NCBI GenBank assembly: GCA_020025675.1
Contig: JAHHRS010000034.1
Coordinates: 1-24,752, forward strand
From: Oscillospiraceae bacterium
Lineage (GTDB): Bacteria; Bacillota; Clostridia; Oscillospirales; Oscillospiraceae
Length of the DNA: 24,752 nt
Reading direction: 5' to 3'
Shown here: one piece after another, positions 14,656-22,366 of the stretch
How the letters are laid out: each line of letters begins with the position of its first letter
Numbering within the stretch: the stretch's first letter is position 1
The notes under the pieces: generated by a model
Seen by the model: the letters and a program-made list of their open reading frames with translations, nothing else
The model's database searches: none
What the model was told of the DNA's origin: nothing
Program-made: the position numbers and the translations under genes

Positions 14656-15384
14656 TTATTTGTTTGCACCGTTAGCGCCTATGCCGAAGTGAAGTTCTTT
14701 CATGCCTTCAACCTCGTCACATATATCCTTGAGAGCACATACTGAGCAGTCTGTGGGCAACCCCTCAAGAATATGGGTAAGCGTACCGGTAACATCGTTG
14801 GACTTCTTAGCCAGCTCTTTCATAGCGTTAAAGTCAAAGCCGGGCTTGGTGATGAAGATAACTTTGGCGTTGAGCACACTGGAATTCTTTTTATATTCTC
14901 TTATGTAGTTTGCGCCAATGGATTTAAAGCTTATACCCTTTTTCAGAGCCTTCTTGCTGACACGAACCTGCTCCCTGTAAGACTCAGGGGACATACGAAC
15001 CATGTAACCTTCCGGGTACACATGGTACTTTGCAAATTCAATGTCTTTAAGAGTTCTGTAAACGGCCTCGTCATCATCGCTGAGGAGCCCCACACGGAGA
15101 AGTACTATGCGGGCAAAATCCACATCGCCCTTTATCTCTTTAAGGTCAGGTCCGTAAAGCAGAACCTCGTCCTTGTCCACAAGCTCGTGGTTTGAGGTAT
15201 AGAGAACATAGTTTGCGGAGCCCTTGCCCCGGGCGCCAAGCTCATATGCGGCGTCCTTCTGCAAGACCAATTCGCTGGAGCCTATATCAGTCCAGCAATT
15301 ATTTTCGGAATAATCCCATCTAACGGCGCTGCCATTACGGAGCAGAGCCTCAGTATCCTTAATAAGGGAGTTGTACAGTTCCAT
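14656..15384 (-). CDS. Free-standing protein resembling the middle domain of acetyl-CoA synthase (AcsB/CdhC)
   Basis: 242 residues. Residues about 35-195 resemble the central domain of the acetyl-CoA synthase beta subunit: LVLQKDAAYELGARGKGSANY, DEVLLYGPDLKEI, an RIVLLRVG strand, then YMVRMSP...QVRVSKKALKKG, FKSIG and AKVIFITK. The N-terminal CO-channel domain and the A-cluster domain of the 700-residue enzyme are missing. Instead the C-terminus carries C-x2-C-x5-C (CSVCALKDIC) at about residues 217-226, followed by DEVEGMKELHFG, a possible small metal or iron-sulfur site. It is the last gene of the cluster, 3 bases after a 52-residue membrane protein gene. Function unknown; it may bind CoA or a partner protein. 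The similarity is by eye. Confidence 0.7.
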   Translation of the reverse strand: MELYNSLIKDTEALLRNGSAVRWDYSENNCWTDIGSSELVLQKDAAYELGARGKGSANYVLYTSNHELVDKDEVLLYGPDLKEIKGDVDFARIVLLRVGLLSDDDEAVYRTLKDIEFAKYHVYPEGYMVRMSPESYREQVRVSKKALKKGISFKSIGANYIREYKKNSSVLNAKVIFITKPGFDFNAMKELAKKSNDVTGTLTHILEGLPTDCSVCALKDICDEVEGMKELHFGIGANGANK

Positions 15385-15387
15385 ATA

Positions 15388-15546
15388 TTAGAATACCAAA
15401 TCTACTTTCTTGCGGTCGAATATTTCATTCATTCTCATGTACAACCATGACAGCAGCTTCTGATCGAGGTTCCAGAAATAGACTACAAACAGAAGTCCTG
15501 TGACCACAAGGAGGATTTTCATAAGTTTCTTAAAGAATTTGCACAT
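15388..15546 (-). CDS. Small single-pass membrane protein in the dehydratase-like cluster
   Basis: 52 residues: MCKFFKKLMK, a hydrophobic segment of about 14-18 residues (ILLVVTGLLFVVYFW), then LDQKLLSWLYMRMNE and a polar end. AAAGGAG lies 13 bases before the ATG at 15546, somewhat far. Its stop codon is 3 bases from the start of the acetyl-CoA-synthase-like gene, so the two are likely translationally coupled. Basic residues before the segment suggest N-terminus inside. It may tether its partner to the membrane. Codon use and spacing look like a real gene, but conservation is untested. Confidence 0.6.
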   Translation of the reverse strand: MCKFFKKLMKILLVVTGLLFVVYFWNLDQKLLSWLYMRMNEIFDRKKVDLVF

Positions 15547-15595
15547 ATTTATGTATATGCTCCTTTCCTAAAAATGGAGTTAAAATCAAAGCAGT

Positions 15596-16390
15596 TTACT
15601 TCTTAGCAAGGCCTTTCTGACGGGCATACTCGGCAGCACCAAGAGCGCCCATGAGCTGAGGGTCGGTCTTGAGGTCAACGACCTTCAGTTTAAGAACGTG
15701 CTCAATAGCTTCCTTCAGACCGTCGTTCTTTGCGCAGCCACCGGTAAGGGTAATTGAGTCGGTAGCGCCTGCCTTCTTAGCCATAACGAAGCAGCGTTTT
15801 GCAACTGCCATTTCTATGCCTGCTGCAATCTCGTCGATAGGCTTGCCCTCACCCACAAGGGTGATAACTTCAGACTCTGCAAAAACGGTGCACTGAGCAG
15901 TTATAGGAATAACATTTTTTGCCTTAAGGGATAACTTTGAAAATTCCGGAAGTGTTACCTCGAAAGCACGAGCCATAGCCTCGAAGAAACGACCGGTACC
16001 GGCAGCGCATTTATCGTTCATAGCAAAGTTCTTAACAGTACCGTCGGTATCAATGCTGATACCCTTAACGTCCTGACCGCCGATATCTATGATAGCCTTA
16101 ACATCGGGGTTAGTAACATGGACACCCATAGCATGGCAGGAGATTTCGGAGATGTTTTCATCAGCGAAGGGAACCTTATTACGTCCGTAACCTGTACCTA
16201 TGAGATATTCCAAATCTTTGGAAGTTTTGAGGCCTACCTTGTCCAGAACTTCCTGCATTGCAGCCTCTGCGGACTGCTGAGCATTCATCTTGCTTCTAAT
16301 TGTGGTGTCAGCCAGAATTTTACCTGTTTCGTCAACTATAATTGCCTTGGTGTAGGTAGAACCAACGTCACATCCGCCGAAGTATTTCAT
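15596..16390 (-). CDS. 2-hydroxyacyl-CoA dehydratase activator (HgdC-type ATPase)
   Basis: 264 residues from the ATG at 16390, with GGAGG 8 bases upstream. It has the ASKHA fold: GCDVGSTYTKAII (6-18), GTGYGR (65-70), DIGGQDVKG (102-110), FAMNDKCAAGTGRF (122-135), AQCTVFAESEVI (165-176) and LTGGCAKN. C128 and C167 match the two cysteines per subunit (127 and 166 in Acidaminococcus HgdC) that hold one [4Fe-4S] cluster at the dimer interface. Such proteins pump one electron at very low potential into a dehydratase or reductase at the cost of ATP. The partners are surely the two subunits encoded upstream. The same family also serves benzoyl-CoA reductase and double-cubane cluster proteins. Confidence 0.93.
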   Translation of the reverse strand: MKYFGGCDVGSTYTKAIIVDETGKILADTTIRSKMNAQQSAEAAMQEVLDKVGLKTSKDLEYLIGTGYGRNKVPFADENISEISCHAMGVHVTNPDVKAIIDIGGQDVKGISIDTDGTVKNFAMNDKCAAGTGRFFEAMARAFEVTLPEFSKLSLKAKNVIPITAQCTVFAESEVITLVGEGKPIDEIAAGIEMAVAKRCFVMAKKAGATDSITLTGGCAKNDGLKEAIEHVLKLKVVDLKTDPQLMGALGAAEYARQKGLAKK

Positions 16391-16524
16391 GTATATTTCC
16401 TCCAAAATATGTATTTTGTTATATAGGACGGAGACAGCCGCCCATAAAGTTCATTTTACTTCACTCCTGAGGGGCCTTCTGACCGAACGAGGGAGTTTTT
16501 TAATTTTCAGATAAAGCTGAAAAC
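16391..16524 (-). other. Gap in the cluster with hairpin and possible 11-codon open frame
   Basis: A TTTTCAG/CTGAAAA hairpin (16504-16523) follows the large subunit's stop codon but lacks a T-run. An ATG at 16454 with GGAG 9 bases upstream opens an 11-codon frame (MNFMGGCLRPI) that stops at 16419, 29 bases before the activator gene. This could be a leader peptide or chance. No clear internal promoter. Confidence 0.25.
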
Positions 16525-18312
16525 TTACATGCAGATATCGTCTTCAAAGTCCACCAGTGACTCATCAATAGGCTCAGCCTGCTTGACAGTACGCATATAC
16601 TGGCTGACCTTGTCACGCATAGTGCGTCGAGAAACGGTACGGGGGTCCATAAGGTCATGCTCGACCCAGATCATATCTATGCCGCGTTCACGTCCCTGCT
16701 CATCCAGAATACCCTGAACAGTAGCCATGTTCTTACATGCAACATTCTGGTACATAATGACCATGCGGGCATCCCATGATTCGCACTGAGCCCACAGCTC
16801 GTCAACGACGTTCTGATAACCGCCGTTGGTATGGCGGCGCATAACCATACGCTCATACAGCCTTGCAAGGTCTCTGAGAGCCTCTTCCTTATCCTCTGTC
16901 TCAAGCATCTTGGTGAAGTTGAGGGATTCCATCTCCACCAGAACGTTAATGCCCCAGCAGTTGGCAGCCCAGTTGGAGAAGTTGGCGTAGTAGTGAGCAG
17001 GGCAGGACCAGACAATGGCTCTGTAACGCATCTTTCCGGGATACGGTTCTTCCTTTTTATCGTAGGCTTTAAGCAGAATCTTATTCATCTTCTGCATTGC
17101 CTTGAGAGTACGGGGATCTGCTCCGCCGTCCATCTCATAGTTCCATTTACGGAACAGTTCGTACATAGGACCTATAAACTGAGGATTGGCAGTCTTATTG
17201 ATCTCCCATTTCTGAAGTTCATAGGTTGTCTCTTCGTTAAAGCGCTTTATCTGATTGAAGTATGCATCCCAGTTCCACTTAGCTCCGGTCTGATCTTCAA
17301 TGAATTTTATGCAGGCTCTAATATCCTCAGCACCCATCTGAACGGTTTCCTCGTCGTAGTAACGCACGGGGAAGCAAAGGTGGAACACCGGCATGTCGGG
17401 GAAGCGGCGGGCAAAGTAAGAAGATGCCATTGTGGAGCCGTCACAGGGCATTGAGCTGGAAAGGAAGCAGCAGCCCATATGAGGAAGAGCATCAATAACA
17501 AGGGCTCCGCACTCTGAGGAGGGAACAGGGCAGGTATCGGAGGGAAGACCGAAGCTCTCCACAGCATCAATGTAAGGAACGCAGGTAAGCTGGTCAAGTT
17601 CGGATACCAGGAACACAGGCAGAAGCTGGTGAGGAATACCCAACAGATCGGGGAAGCCTCCCATTATCTGACCCATGGTCATTTCGTCAAACAGAACGGT
17701 CTTGCGGCTCAATTCGCGGCAATTACCGTTTTTCTCATCGCACTTGGAGAGGAACACAAGGTTCTCTGCAACGTAGCGGAAGATTTCGTAGGTAGCCATG
17801 TGAGAAAGGCGAAGGTTTGACCCGCGCAGACCCATCATGCACTTATCTGCAAAGCCGTGGCAGCAGAAATAGGAAACATACCAGCGATAATAGAACAGTC
17901 CGTTAAGAGCAGGAATAAGATCCTTGGAGAAAGTAAGGAGAAGCATACCCCAGATATGAGCCCATTCCTTAAAATCATAGAGGGTATCCCTGATACCGCG
18001 CCACTCACGGCGGACAGTAGCCATATCTCCTTTTCTGTAAAGGCGTCCAAGATGTTTTTCACCGTTTACAATAACATCTACCTTTTCGGCAGCGGACATT
18101 TCTTTAAACTCGATAAACTCTTCCTTGACACGACGGATATCATCTTTCATCTTGAACTTCTGGACACCCCAGAAGTGCTTCATATCCGTTTCCTTGATCA
18201 TATCCTTGACAATGCCGAAAACTTCTTTCATGTTTTCGGCCTGTGCCTTCCAGTTTATCTCGTCCTTGCAGCGGTAGAAAGAAGGATTCGGATATTTAGG
18301 AGCTTTAGCCAT
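16525..18312 (-). CDS. Large 2-hydroxyacyl-CoA dehydratase/benzoyl-CoA reductase-family subunit
   Basis: 595 residues, longer than the usual 380-480 of this family, with about 130 extra N-terminal residues rich in charged helices. The dehydratase-like body includes ATYEIFRYVAENLV, PHQLLPVFLVSELDQLTCVPY, a cysteine-dense block SDTCPVPSSECG...GCCFLSSSMPCDG (C261, C268, C281, C282, C290) and, near the C-terminus, YQNVACKNMAT. In this family such cysteines hold a [4Fe-4S] or double-cubane cluster with an open iron site where the substrate thioester binds. Its ATG overlaps the stop of the smaller subunit (TAATG), so the two are made in equal amounts. Substrate cannot be predicted. Confidence 0.82.
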   Translation of the reverse strand: MAKAPKYPNPSFYRCKDEINWKAQAENMKEVFGIVKDMIKETDMKHFWGVQKFKMKDDIRRVKEEFIEFKEMSAAEKVDVIVNGEKHLGRLYRKGDMATVRREWRGIRDTLYDFKEWAHIWGMLLLTFSKDLIPALNGLFYYRWYVSYFCCHGFADKCMMGLRGSNLRLSHMATYEIFRYVAENLVFLSKCDEKNGNCRELSRKTVLFDEMTMGQIMGGFPDLLGIPHQLLPVFLVSELDQLTCVPYIDAVESFGLPSDTCPVPSSECGALVIDALPHMGCCFLSSSMPCDGSTMASSYFARRFPDMPVFHLCFPVRYYDEETVQMGAEDIRACIKFIEDQTGAKWNWDAYFNQIKRFNEETTYELQKWEINKTANPQFIGPMYELFRKWNYEMDGGADPRTLKAMQKMNKILLKAYDKKEEPYPGKMRYRAIVWSCPAHYYANFSNWAANCWGINVLVEMESLNFTKMLETEDKEEALRDLARLYERMVMRRHTNGGYQNVVDELWAQCESWDARMVIMYQNVACKNMATVQGILDEQGRERGIDMIWVEHDLMDPRTVSRRTMRDKVSQYMRTVKQAEPIDESLVDFEDDICM

Positions 18313-19508
18313 TATTTATTTCCCTCCTCTTTGTGAATGCGTTTGATTTCAAGGGACTCAACGAATGCCTGAACACGGGTACGGAGCTGACCGGAGTTAC
18401 CGTTATTATAAAGTCTGTCTATGGAAAGAACAGGCCAGCCGTAGTCGTCGGCAATAACATGGCTTGCCAAAGCTCTCTCGAATCCCCAATAGTCGCAGTA
18501 CTTCATCTGCTCATAGATAATACCGTCAGCCTTGTACTCCTTGGCAAGTCTGTCGGAGGTTTCACGGCGCTGAAGAACCTTTTCATCGGATATGTATCTC
18601 GGACACTCGGAAGCTTCCATATAGTGCAGGCATATCTGCCTCAGAGCATCCTCATCGTCGCGAAGCTCTATAATTTCGCGGCCTGGAGTAGAACCATAGC
18701 AATATCTGTCGGATACCACAAGCGCACCGCAGCTCTCAATAAGCTCGGTAAGCTGAGGATCGTCTATCTCGGAGCCAACAATGGCAACACGGGCGCGGAA
18801 AGCAGGTTTCTTATCCGGCTTTCTCTGTCTGAGCTCTTCCAGTGTCTCACGGAGGTAAGGAAGAATGAGAGCCTTCGGGCAGACATATGTGCACAGGTCA
18901 ATAACATGGAACTCATAACCTGTTATTACGGGGTTATCGGCCTTACGCATTTCCATCATTTCATTTATAATGCGGCAAACCTCGTTGTGCTCCTCAACGG
19001 CCTTACGAATAGCTGCATCGGAAGTGTCCACACCGTAAACCTCTGTCATTCTGTCAAGCACACGCAGGCGCATCTGCTTTACATAGGAGTCCAGAGTATA
19101 GTCGGTAATTTTGTAGGGCATATCGGTGTGAGTGACAAAGAAATTTGGTTTGTCGTTCACATGAAGGATTTCGAAGTGCTCCATTGAACGGTTCATCATG
19201 GAGCAGGCATCCACACCTATAAGGGCGTCCAGAAACTTGTAGCCACCTTCAATAGCACGCTCCAGAAGAGCTCTGGAGAACTCGCATGTGTAGTTTGACA
19301 TGTAGTAGGTTGCAATGTCTATGGAACCAGTCTTGGGTGCGCGAAGACGTACTGAGAAACAGTTATCGACGTTGAGCAGAACTTCCGGGATGTGGAAACA
19401 GGTATATCCCATTGCCAACTGTCCATTGTCCTGAGCCTGTTTGACCAGCTCATTGTCGGCGTTCTCAAGCAGTTTTTCGAAGTAGATCAGATGCTTAAGA
19501 TCTTTCAA
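18312..19508 (-). CDS. 2-hydroxyacyl-CoA dehydratase/benzoyl-CoA reductase-family small subunit
   Basis: 398 residues. The start is TTG at 19508, with GAGGTG 6 bases upstream. Family motifs: GYTCFHIPEVLL, SNYTCEFSRALLE, DACSMMNRS, RVAIVGSEIDDPQLTELIE, SDRYCYGSTPG and IIYEQMKYCDYWGFE. C75, C102 and C338 have the spacing expected for the three cluster-binding cysteines of HgdB/HadC-type subunits. It would pair with the 595-residue subunit as an oxygen-sensitive heterodimer activated by the HgdC-type ATPase. It starts 18 bases after the CooC-like gene. Which acyl-CoA, or other substrate, it acts on is open. Confidence 0.88.
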   Translation of the reverse strand: MKDLKHLIYFEKLLENADNELVKQAQDNGQLAMGYTCFHIPEVLLNVDNCFSVRLRAPKTGSIDIATYYMSNYTCEFSRALLERAIEGGYKFLDALIGVDACSMMNRSMEHFEILHVNDKPNFFVTHTDMPYKITDYTLDSYVKQMRLRVLDRMTEVYGVDTSDAAIRKAVEEHNEVCRIINEMMEMRKADNPVITGYEFHVIDLCTYVCPKALILPYLRETLEELRQRKPDKKPAFRARVAIVGSEIDDPQLTELIESCGALVVSDRYCYGSTPGREIIELRDDEDALRQICLHYMEASECPRYISDEKVLQRRETSDRLAKEYKADGIIYEQMKYCDYWGFERALASHVIADDYGWPVLSIDRLYNNGNSGQLRTRVQAFVESLEIKRIHKEEGNK

Positions 19509-19526
19509 ATGTTACACCTCTTCTTT

Positions 19527-20291
19527 TTAAAGTATTTCTATTCTCCGGAGTGCTTCCGTCACTCCCTTGAGCATTGCAGAATCTGCGGGCAATTCCATAA
19601 CACTTTTACCCTTTATTTCGTTAGCGGCAAAAGTATTGTCCGCAGGGATAAATGAAAGTATGTCCACACCGGGGATAGACATTAAGTTTTTAAGTTCCGG
19701 ATTGGTCATACGATTCACTATTGCGCCGATCTTATCATAGGAGATAAGCTCATCGGCCACATTCTTAATGGTTGTGACGACCTGGCCGCCCTTCTTGCTC
19801 TGGTCAGTTATGAGCAGCAGGTGGGTAACCTTTTCCATCACACGGCGCTGGATTTGTTCTATACCGGCTTCACCGTCAATAACCACATAATCAAAGCTGT
19901 TGGCAAGAAGACTGATGACTTCTTTCAGGTATGAGTTTACCTTGCAGTAGCACCCGGAGCTTTCAGGCCGGCCTATGGCTAAAAAAGCAAAACCGGGCAT
20001 TTCAATAAGTGCGTCGAAAATTCTGAAACGTGCTTCGCTGAGAAGCTCAAGAGCTTCCTTTGTCTCCCCATTCTCAACACTGTCCACTATACTCATTCGT
20101 ATATCGTCCAGCGTCAGCTTTACATCCACGCCAAGAGCAACGGACAGGCCAACTGCAGGGTCAGCGTCTATCGCAAGTATTTTTTTATCCGGATACTTTT
20201 CAACAAGCAGCCTAACAATAGTAGCTGAAATGGAAGTCTTACCGACTCCGCCTTTACCTGCAACCGTAATTATCTTGGCCATGTTATCCAT
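19527..20291 (-). CDS. CooC/AcsF-like nickel-insertion-type P-loop ATPase
   Basis: 254 residues from the ATG at 20291, with GGGGGG 7 bases upstream. A MinD/ParA-superfamily ATPase: deviant Walker A GKGGVGKTS (12-20), DADPA (42-46), and VVIDGEAGIEQIQRR (136-150). The segment AIGRPESSGCYCKVN (106-119) with C114-x-C116 and the EAGIE motif are the marks of CooC and AcsF, which insert nickel into CO dehydrogenase and acetyl-CoA synthase; the CxC pair binds metal at the dimer interface. No CO dehydrogenase is in the window. As the first gene of the cluster it probably matures a metal centre in one of the products downstream. A MinD-like role in placement is unlikely. Confidence 0.85.
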   Translation of the reverse strand: MDNMAKIITVAGKGGVGKTSISATIVRLLVEKYPDKKILAIDADPAVGLSVALGVDVKLTLDDIRMSIVDSVENGETKEALELLSEARFRIFDALIEMPGFAFLAIGRPESSGCYCKVNSYLKEVISLLANSFDYVVIDGEAGIEQIQRRVMEKVTHLLLITDQSKKGGQVVTTIKNVADELISYDKIGAIVNRMTNPELKNLMSIPGVDILSFIPADNTFAANEIKGKSVMELPADSAMLKGVTEALRRIEIL

Positions 20292-20348
20292 GTGCGTCCC
20301 CCCTAATGATTATTACATGTACCATATTGTCTATGCTTTGTCGAACTT

Positions 20349-20377
20349 ATTTTATCACGAAGCTAAAAAATATGCAA
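20349..20377 (-). promoter_or_regulatory. Promoter of the CooC-like/dehydratase cluster
   Basis: On the minus strand TTGCAT, a 17-base spacer and TAAAAT, giving a leader of about 50 bases before the ATG at 20291. A palindrome TACATGTA lies in that leader. It is the only good promoter I see for the six genes down to 14656. Confidence 0.7.
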
Positions 20378-20613
20378 GATAAACACATTGAAATTACAAA
20401 AAAGCCTGTTTTTAGTACAAAATGCGCATAAAACTCTATCTTATATGCCAATCATGTTTAGACAGTGCCGCAGTTTTGTAAAAATTTTATCAAAGATTGT
20501 CGCTTTTTAGGAACATTTTTCGTCAAAATACCTCTTTTAGCTAATCAAATGCAGGAAAAAATCATTTGTTTATATTGCTGATTTTTAGGCAAAATAATAA
20601 TTTTGAACAAAAA
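20378..20613. other. AT-rich intergenic stretch
   Basis: No gene, RNA motif or convincing operator seen. It separates the CooC-like promoter from the terminator of the M20 peptidase gene. Confidence 0.5.
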
Positions 20614-20642
20614 AGCAGTCCCCTTTTCATTTGGGGACTGCT
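20614..20642 (-). terminator. Terminator of the M20 peptidase gene
   Basis: AGCAGTCCCC / GGGGACTGCT, a perfect 10-bp stem with a 9-base loop; on the minus strand it is followed by a T-run. Confidence 0.9.
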
Positions 20643-20649
20643 ATAAAAA

Positions 20650-22086
20650 TCAGCATTGCTTCATTAATCTTATAAAAAATTCAACGGAGCGGTGAACCAC
20701 ATCAAGACGTATTCTCTCATTGTTGCCGTGAATGGTTGCACGTTCCTCTGCGGTAAGATCCATAGCTGAGAAGCGGTAAACCTTGTCGGACAAATCTCTG
20801 TAATGGCGGCTGTCTGAGCATTGTATCATAAGATAAGGAGATACAATGCAGTTGCCCCAAGTGGCGGAAACTGCGTTTTTAACCCGATTCCAACCCTCGC
20901 AGTCAGTGCGAGAAATGGGGCTGGGTTCCATATGTGCACCCATGGTGAGTTTAATGTCGCTGTCGTTTATTGTCTTCTTAATGTACTTCTGAGCCGATTC
21001 CAGAGAGTCAGCAGGATTAAGACGTATGTTAGATACCATGGAAGCAGACGGCGGGATCACATTTGGAGTCTGGCTGGCTTTCATCTGAGTAAACGCAACA
21101 GTAGTTCTCATAAGAGCATTTAGCTCACCGCCGCTCTTTTTGCACATAGTGTCCAGAATACCGCCAAAGCACCAGAGGTTTGCAAAAATCATACGGTAGA
21201 GGAAGCTTGAATGTCTGCCCAAAGTATCAAACATCTCTGCCACAGGCTTTGTAATATGAGCCTTAAACGGGTGATTTTCCATTTTCACGCAGGCGGCAGA
21301 CATTCTGCCCACCGGTGTGTGGGGCTTAGGTGCGGAGGCGTGACCGCCGTTAGAGGATATGCTGTATTCAAGGTTCATCATACCTTTTTCTGCAATGCCT
21401 ATAAGGGCGCAGGGCACTTTTACCCCGGGAAAAACATCTTCCACAACTGCTCCGCCCTCATCAACAACCATTGACGGATCTATGCCGTTTTCTTTAAAAT
21501 AATTGACAATATTAACAGCACCCTGACCGTTAACCTCTTCTCCGCCGGAAAAGGCAAAGTAGATGTCATTTTCAGGGGTAAAGCCCTGTTTTATAAGGTT
21601 CTCGGCGGCAGAAAGTATGCCGTTAAATGTAGATTTTGTATCAAGCGCACCTCTGCCCCAGAGGACACCGTTTTCTATTATGGCCTCAAAGGGCGGTTTC
21701 TCCCAGTTTTCCTCCTCCACAGGCACAACGTCATAGTGAGCCATCAAAACAGCAGGAGCACCGTCATGCCTGCCTTTCCAGTGGAAAAGCAAAGCTCTGT
21801 TATCCATACGCTGCATAGGGCAGGTTTCAGTCACATGGGGATAGAGAACAGGAAGTTTATTTATAAGCTTTTCAAACTCTGCGTCATCCTCAAGCGCCGG
21901 GTCTTCATTTGAAACAGTTTTGCAGCGGATAAGCTCTCTGAGAGCATTTTCCGCAGCATCACGGTCAAAATCTACATCCGGAAAAGCCGGTTTTTCCTCT
22001 GGCAGCGGCTTAAACTTCACTGTTCTGACAATTATCACAGTTATAAAAATTGCCACAGCAGCCAACAGTGCGTATAAAACTATCAT
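20650..22086 (-). CDS. Membrane-anchored M20 family metallopeptidase (carboxypeptidase S/PM20D1 type)
   Basis: 478 residues. Residues 1-21 form a membrane anchor. Metal-site motifs of the M20 family: MAHYDVVPV with H117 and D119, GRGALDTKST with D149, SGGEEVNG with E183 and E184, VVDEGGA with D209, and a late HGNNERI holding the last histidine. The length and the N-terminal anchor fit the carboxypeptidase S/PM20D1 group, which cleaves terminal peptide bonds or N-acyl amino acids; the substrate here is unknown. The catalytic domain may face outwards. It has its own promoter with a leader of about 215 bases. Confidence 0.88.
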   Translation of the reverse strand: MIVLYALLAAVAIFITVIIVRTVKFKPLPEEKPAFPDVDFDRDAAENALRELIRCKTVSNEDPALEDDAEFEKLINKLPVLYPHVTETCPMQRMDNRALLFHWKGRHDGAPAVLMAHYDVVPVEEENWEKPPFEAIIENGVLWGRGALDTKSTFNGILSAAENLIKQGFTPENDIYFAFSGGEEVNGQGAVNIVNYFKENGIDPSMVVDEGGAVVEDVFPGVKVPCALIGIAEKGMMNLEYSISSNGGHASAPKPHTPVGRMSAACVKMENHPFKAHITKPVAEMFDTLGRHSSFLYRMIFANLWCFGGILDTMCKKSGGELNALMRTTVAFTQMKASQTPNVIPPSASMVSNIRLNPADSLESAQKYIKKTINDSDIKLTMGAHMEPSPISRTDCEGWNRVKNAVSATWGNCIVSPYLMIQCSDSRHYRDLSDKVYRFSAMDLTAEERATIHGNNERIRLDVVHRSVEFFIRLMKQC

Positions 22087-22101
22087 TTTTATTTTTCCCC
22101 T

Positions 22102-22209
22102 TTACTTCTGTTTTTCTGTTCCGGAAAGGTCCGGGATAAACGGCGCAGCTATCGGAACCTTATTTTCATAGGTACCTTCGATAAGTGCCTGAGCTATTAT
22201 AAATAATAA
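22102..22209 (-). pseudogene. Possible C-terminal gene remnant upstream of the M20 gene
   Basis: An open frame of 35 codons without a start codon ends at a TAA 15 bases before the M20 ATG (it contains GTYENKVPIAAPFIPDLSG). The peptide looks protein-like and the stop position fits a former upstream gene, but there is no identifiable product. It could equally be chance within the leader. Confidence 0.25.
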
Positions 22210-22271
22210 TCAATGCCAGTTTAGTCAGACAGCTCAGAATTTATTTCCTCAGTGATAGCGGAATACAGGCA

Positions 22272-22293
22272 AGAGCCGCATCTCTGCGGCTCT
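22272..22293 (-). promoter_or_regulatory. Hairpin near the 5' end of the M20 gene leader
   Basis: AGAGCCGCA / TGCGGCTCT, a 9-bp perfect stem with a 4-base loop, about 11 bases after the predicted transcription start. No T-run follows on the minus strand. It may stabilise the mRNA; alternatively it is a weak terminator for the patatin-like gene. Confidence 0.4.
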
Positions 22294-22310
22294 GTAATAT
22301 TGTGTATTTA

Positions 22311-22339
22311 ATTATACGCTTTAAATCGCTGCTTGTAAA
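22311..22339 (-). promoter_or_regulatory. Promoter of the M20 peptidase gene
   Basis: On the minus strand TTTACA, a 17-base spacer and consensus TATAAT. Confidence 0.7.
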
Positions 22340-22366
22340 GTTAAAGATAACTTATATTGTTTTTAT

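Noticed and set aside
19527..20291. MinD/ParA partitioning or nitrogenase NifH identity for the P-loop ATPase.
   Set aside because: The C-x-C and EAGIE motifs match CooC/AcsF, the MinD amphipathic tail is absent, and NifH cysteines are not in place.
14656..20291. Reading the cluster as a classical 2-hydroxyglutarate fermentation operon.
   Set aside because: No glutaconate CoA-transferase (gctAB) or glutaconyl-CoA decarboxylase genes are adjacent, and the CooC-like and ACS-like genes are foreign to that pathway.
22087..22310. T-box or other known riboswitch in the M20 gene leader.
   Set aside because: No T-box antiterminator motif (a GGTACC alone is not enough), no terminator with T-run before the gene, and no other riboswitch core recognised.
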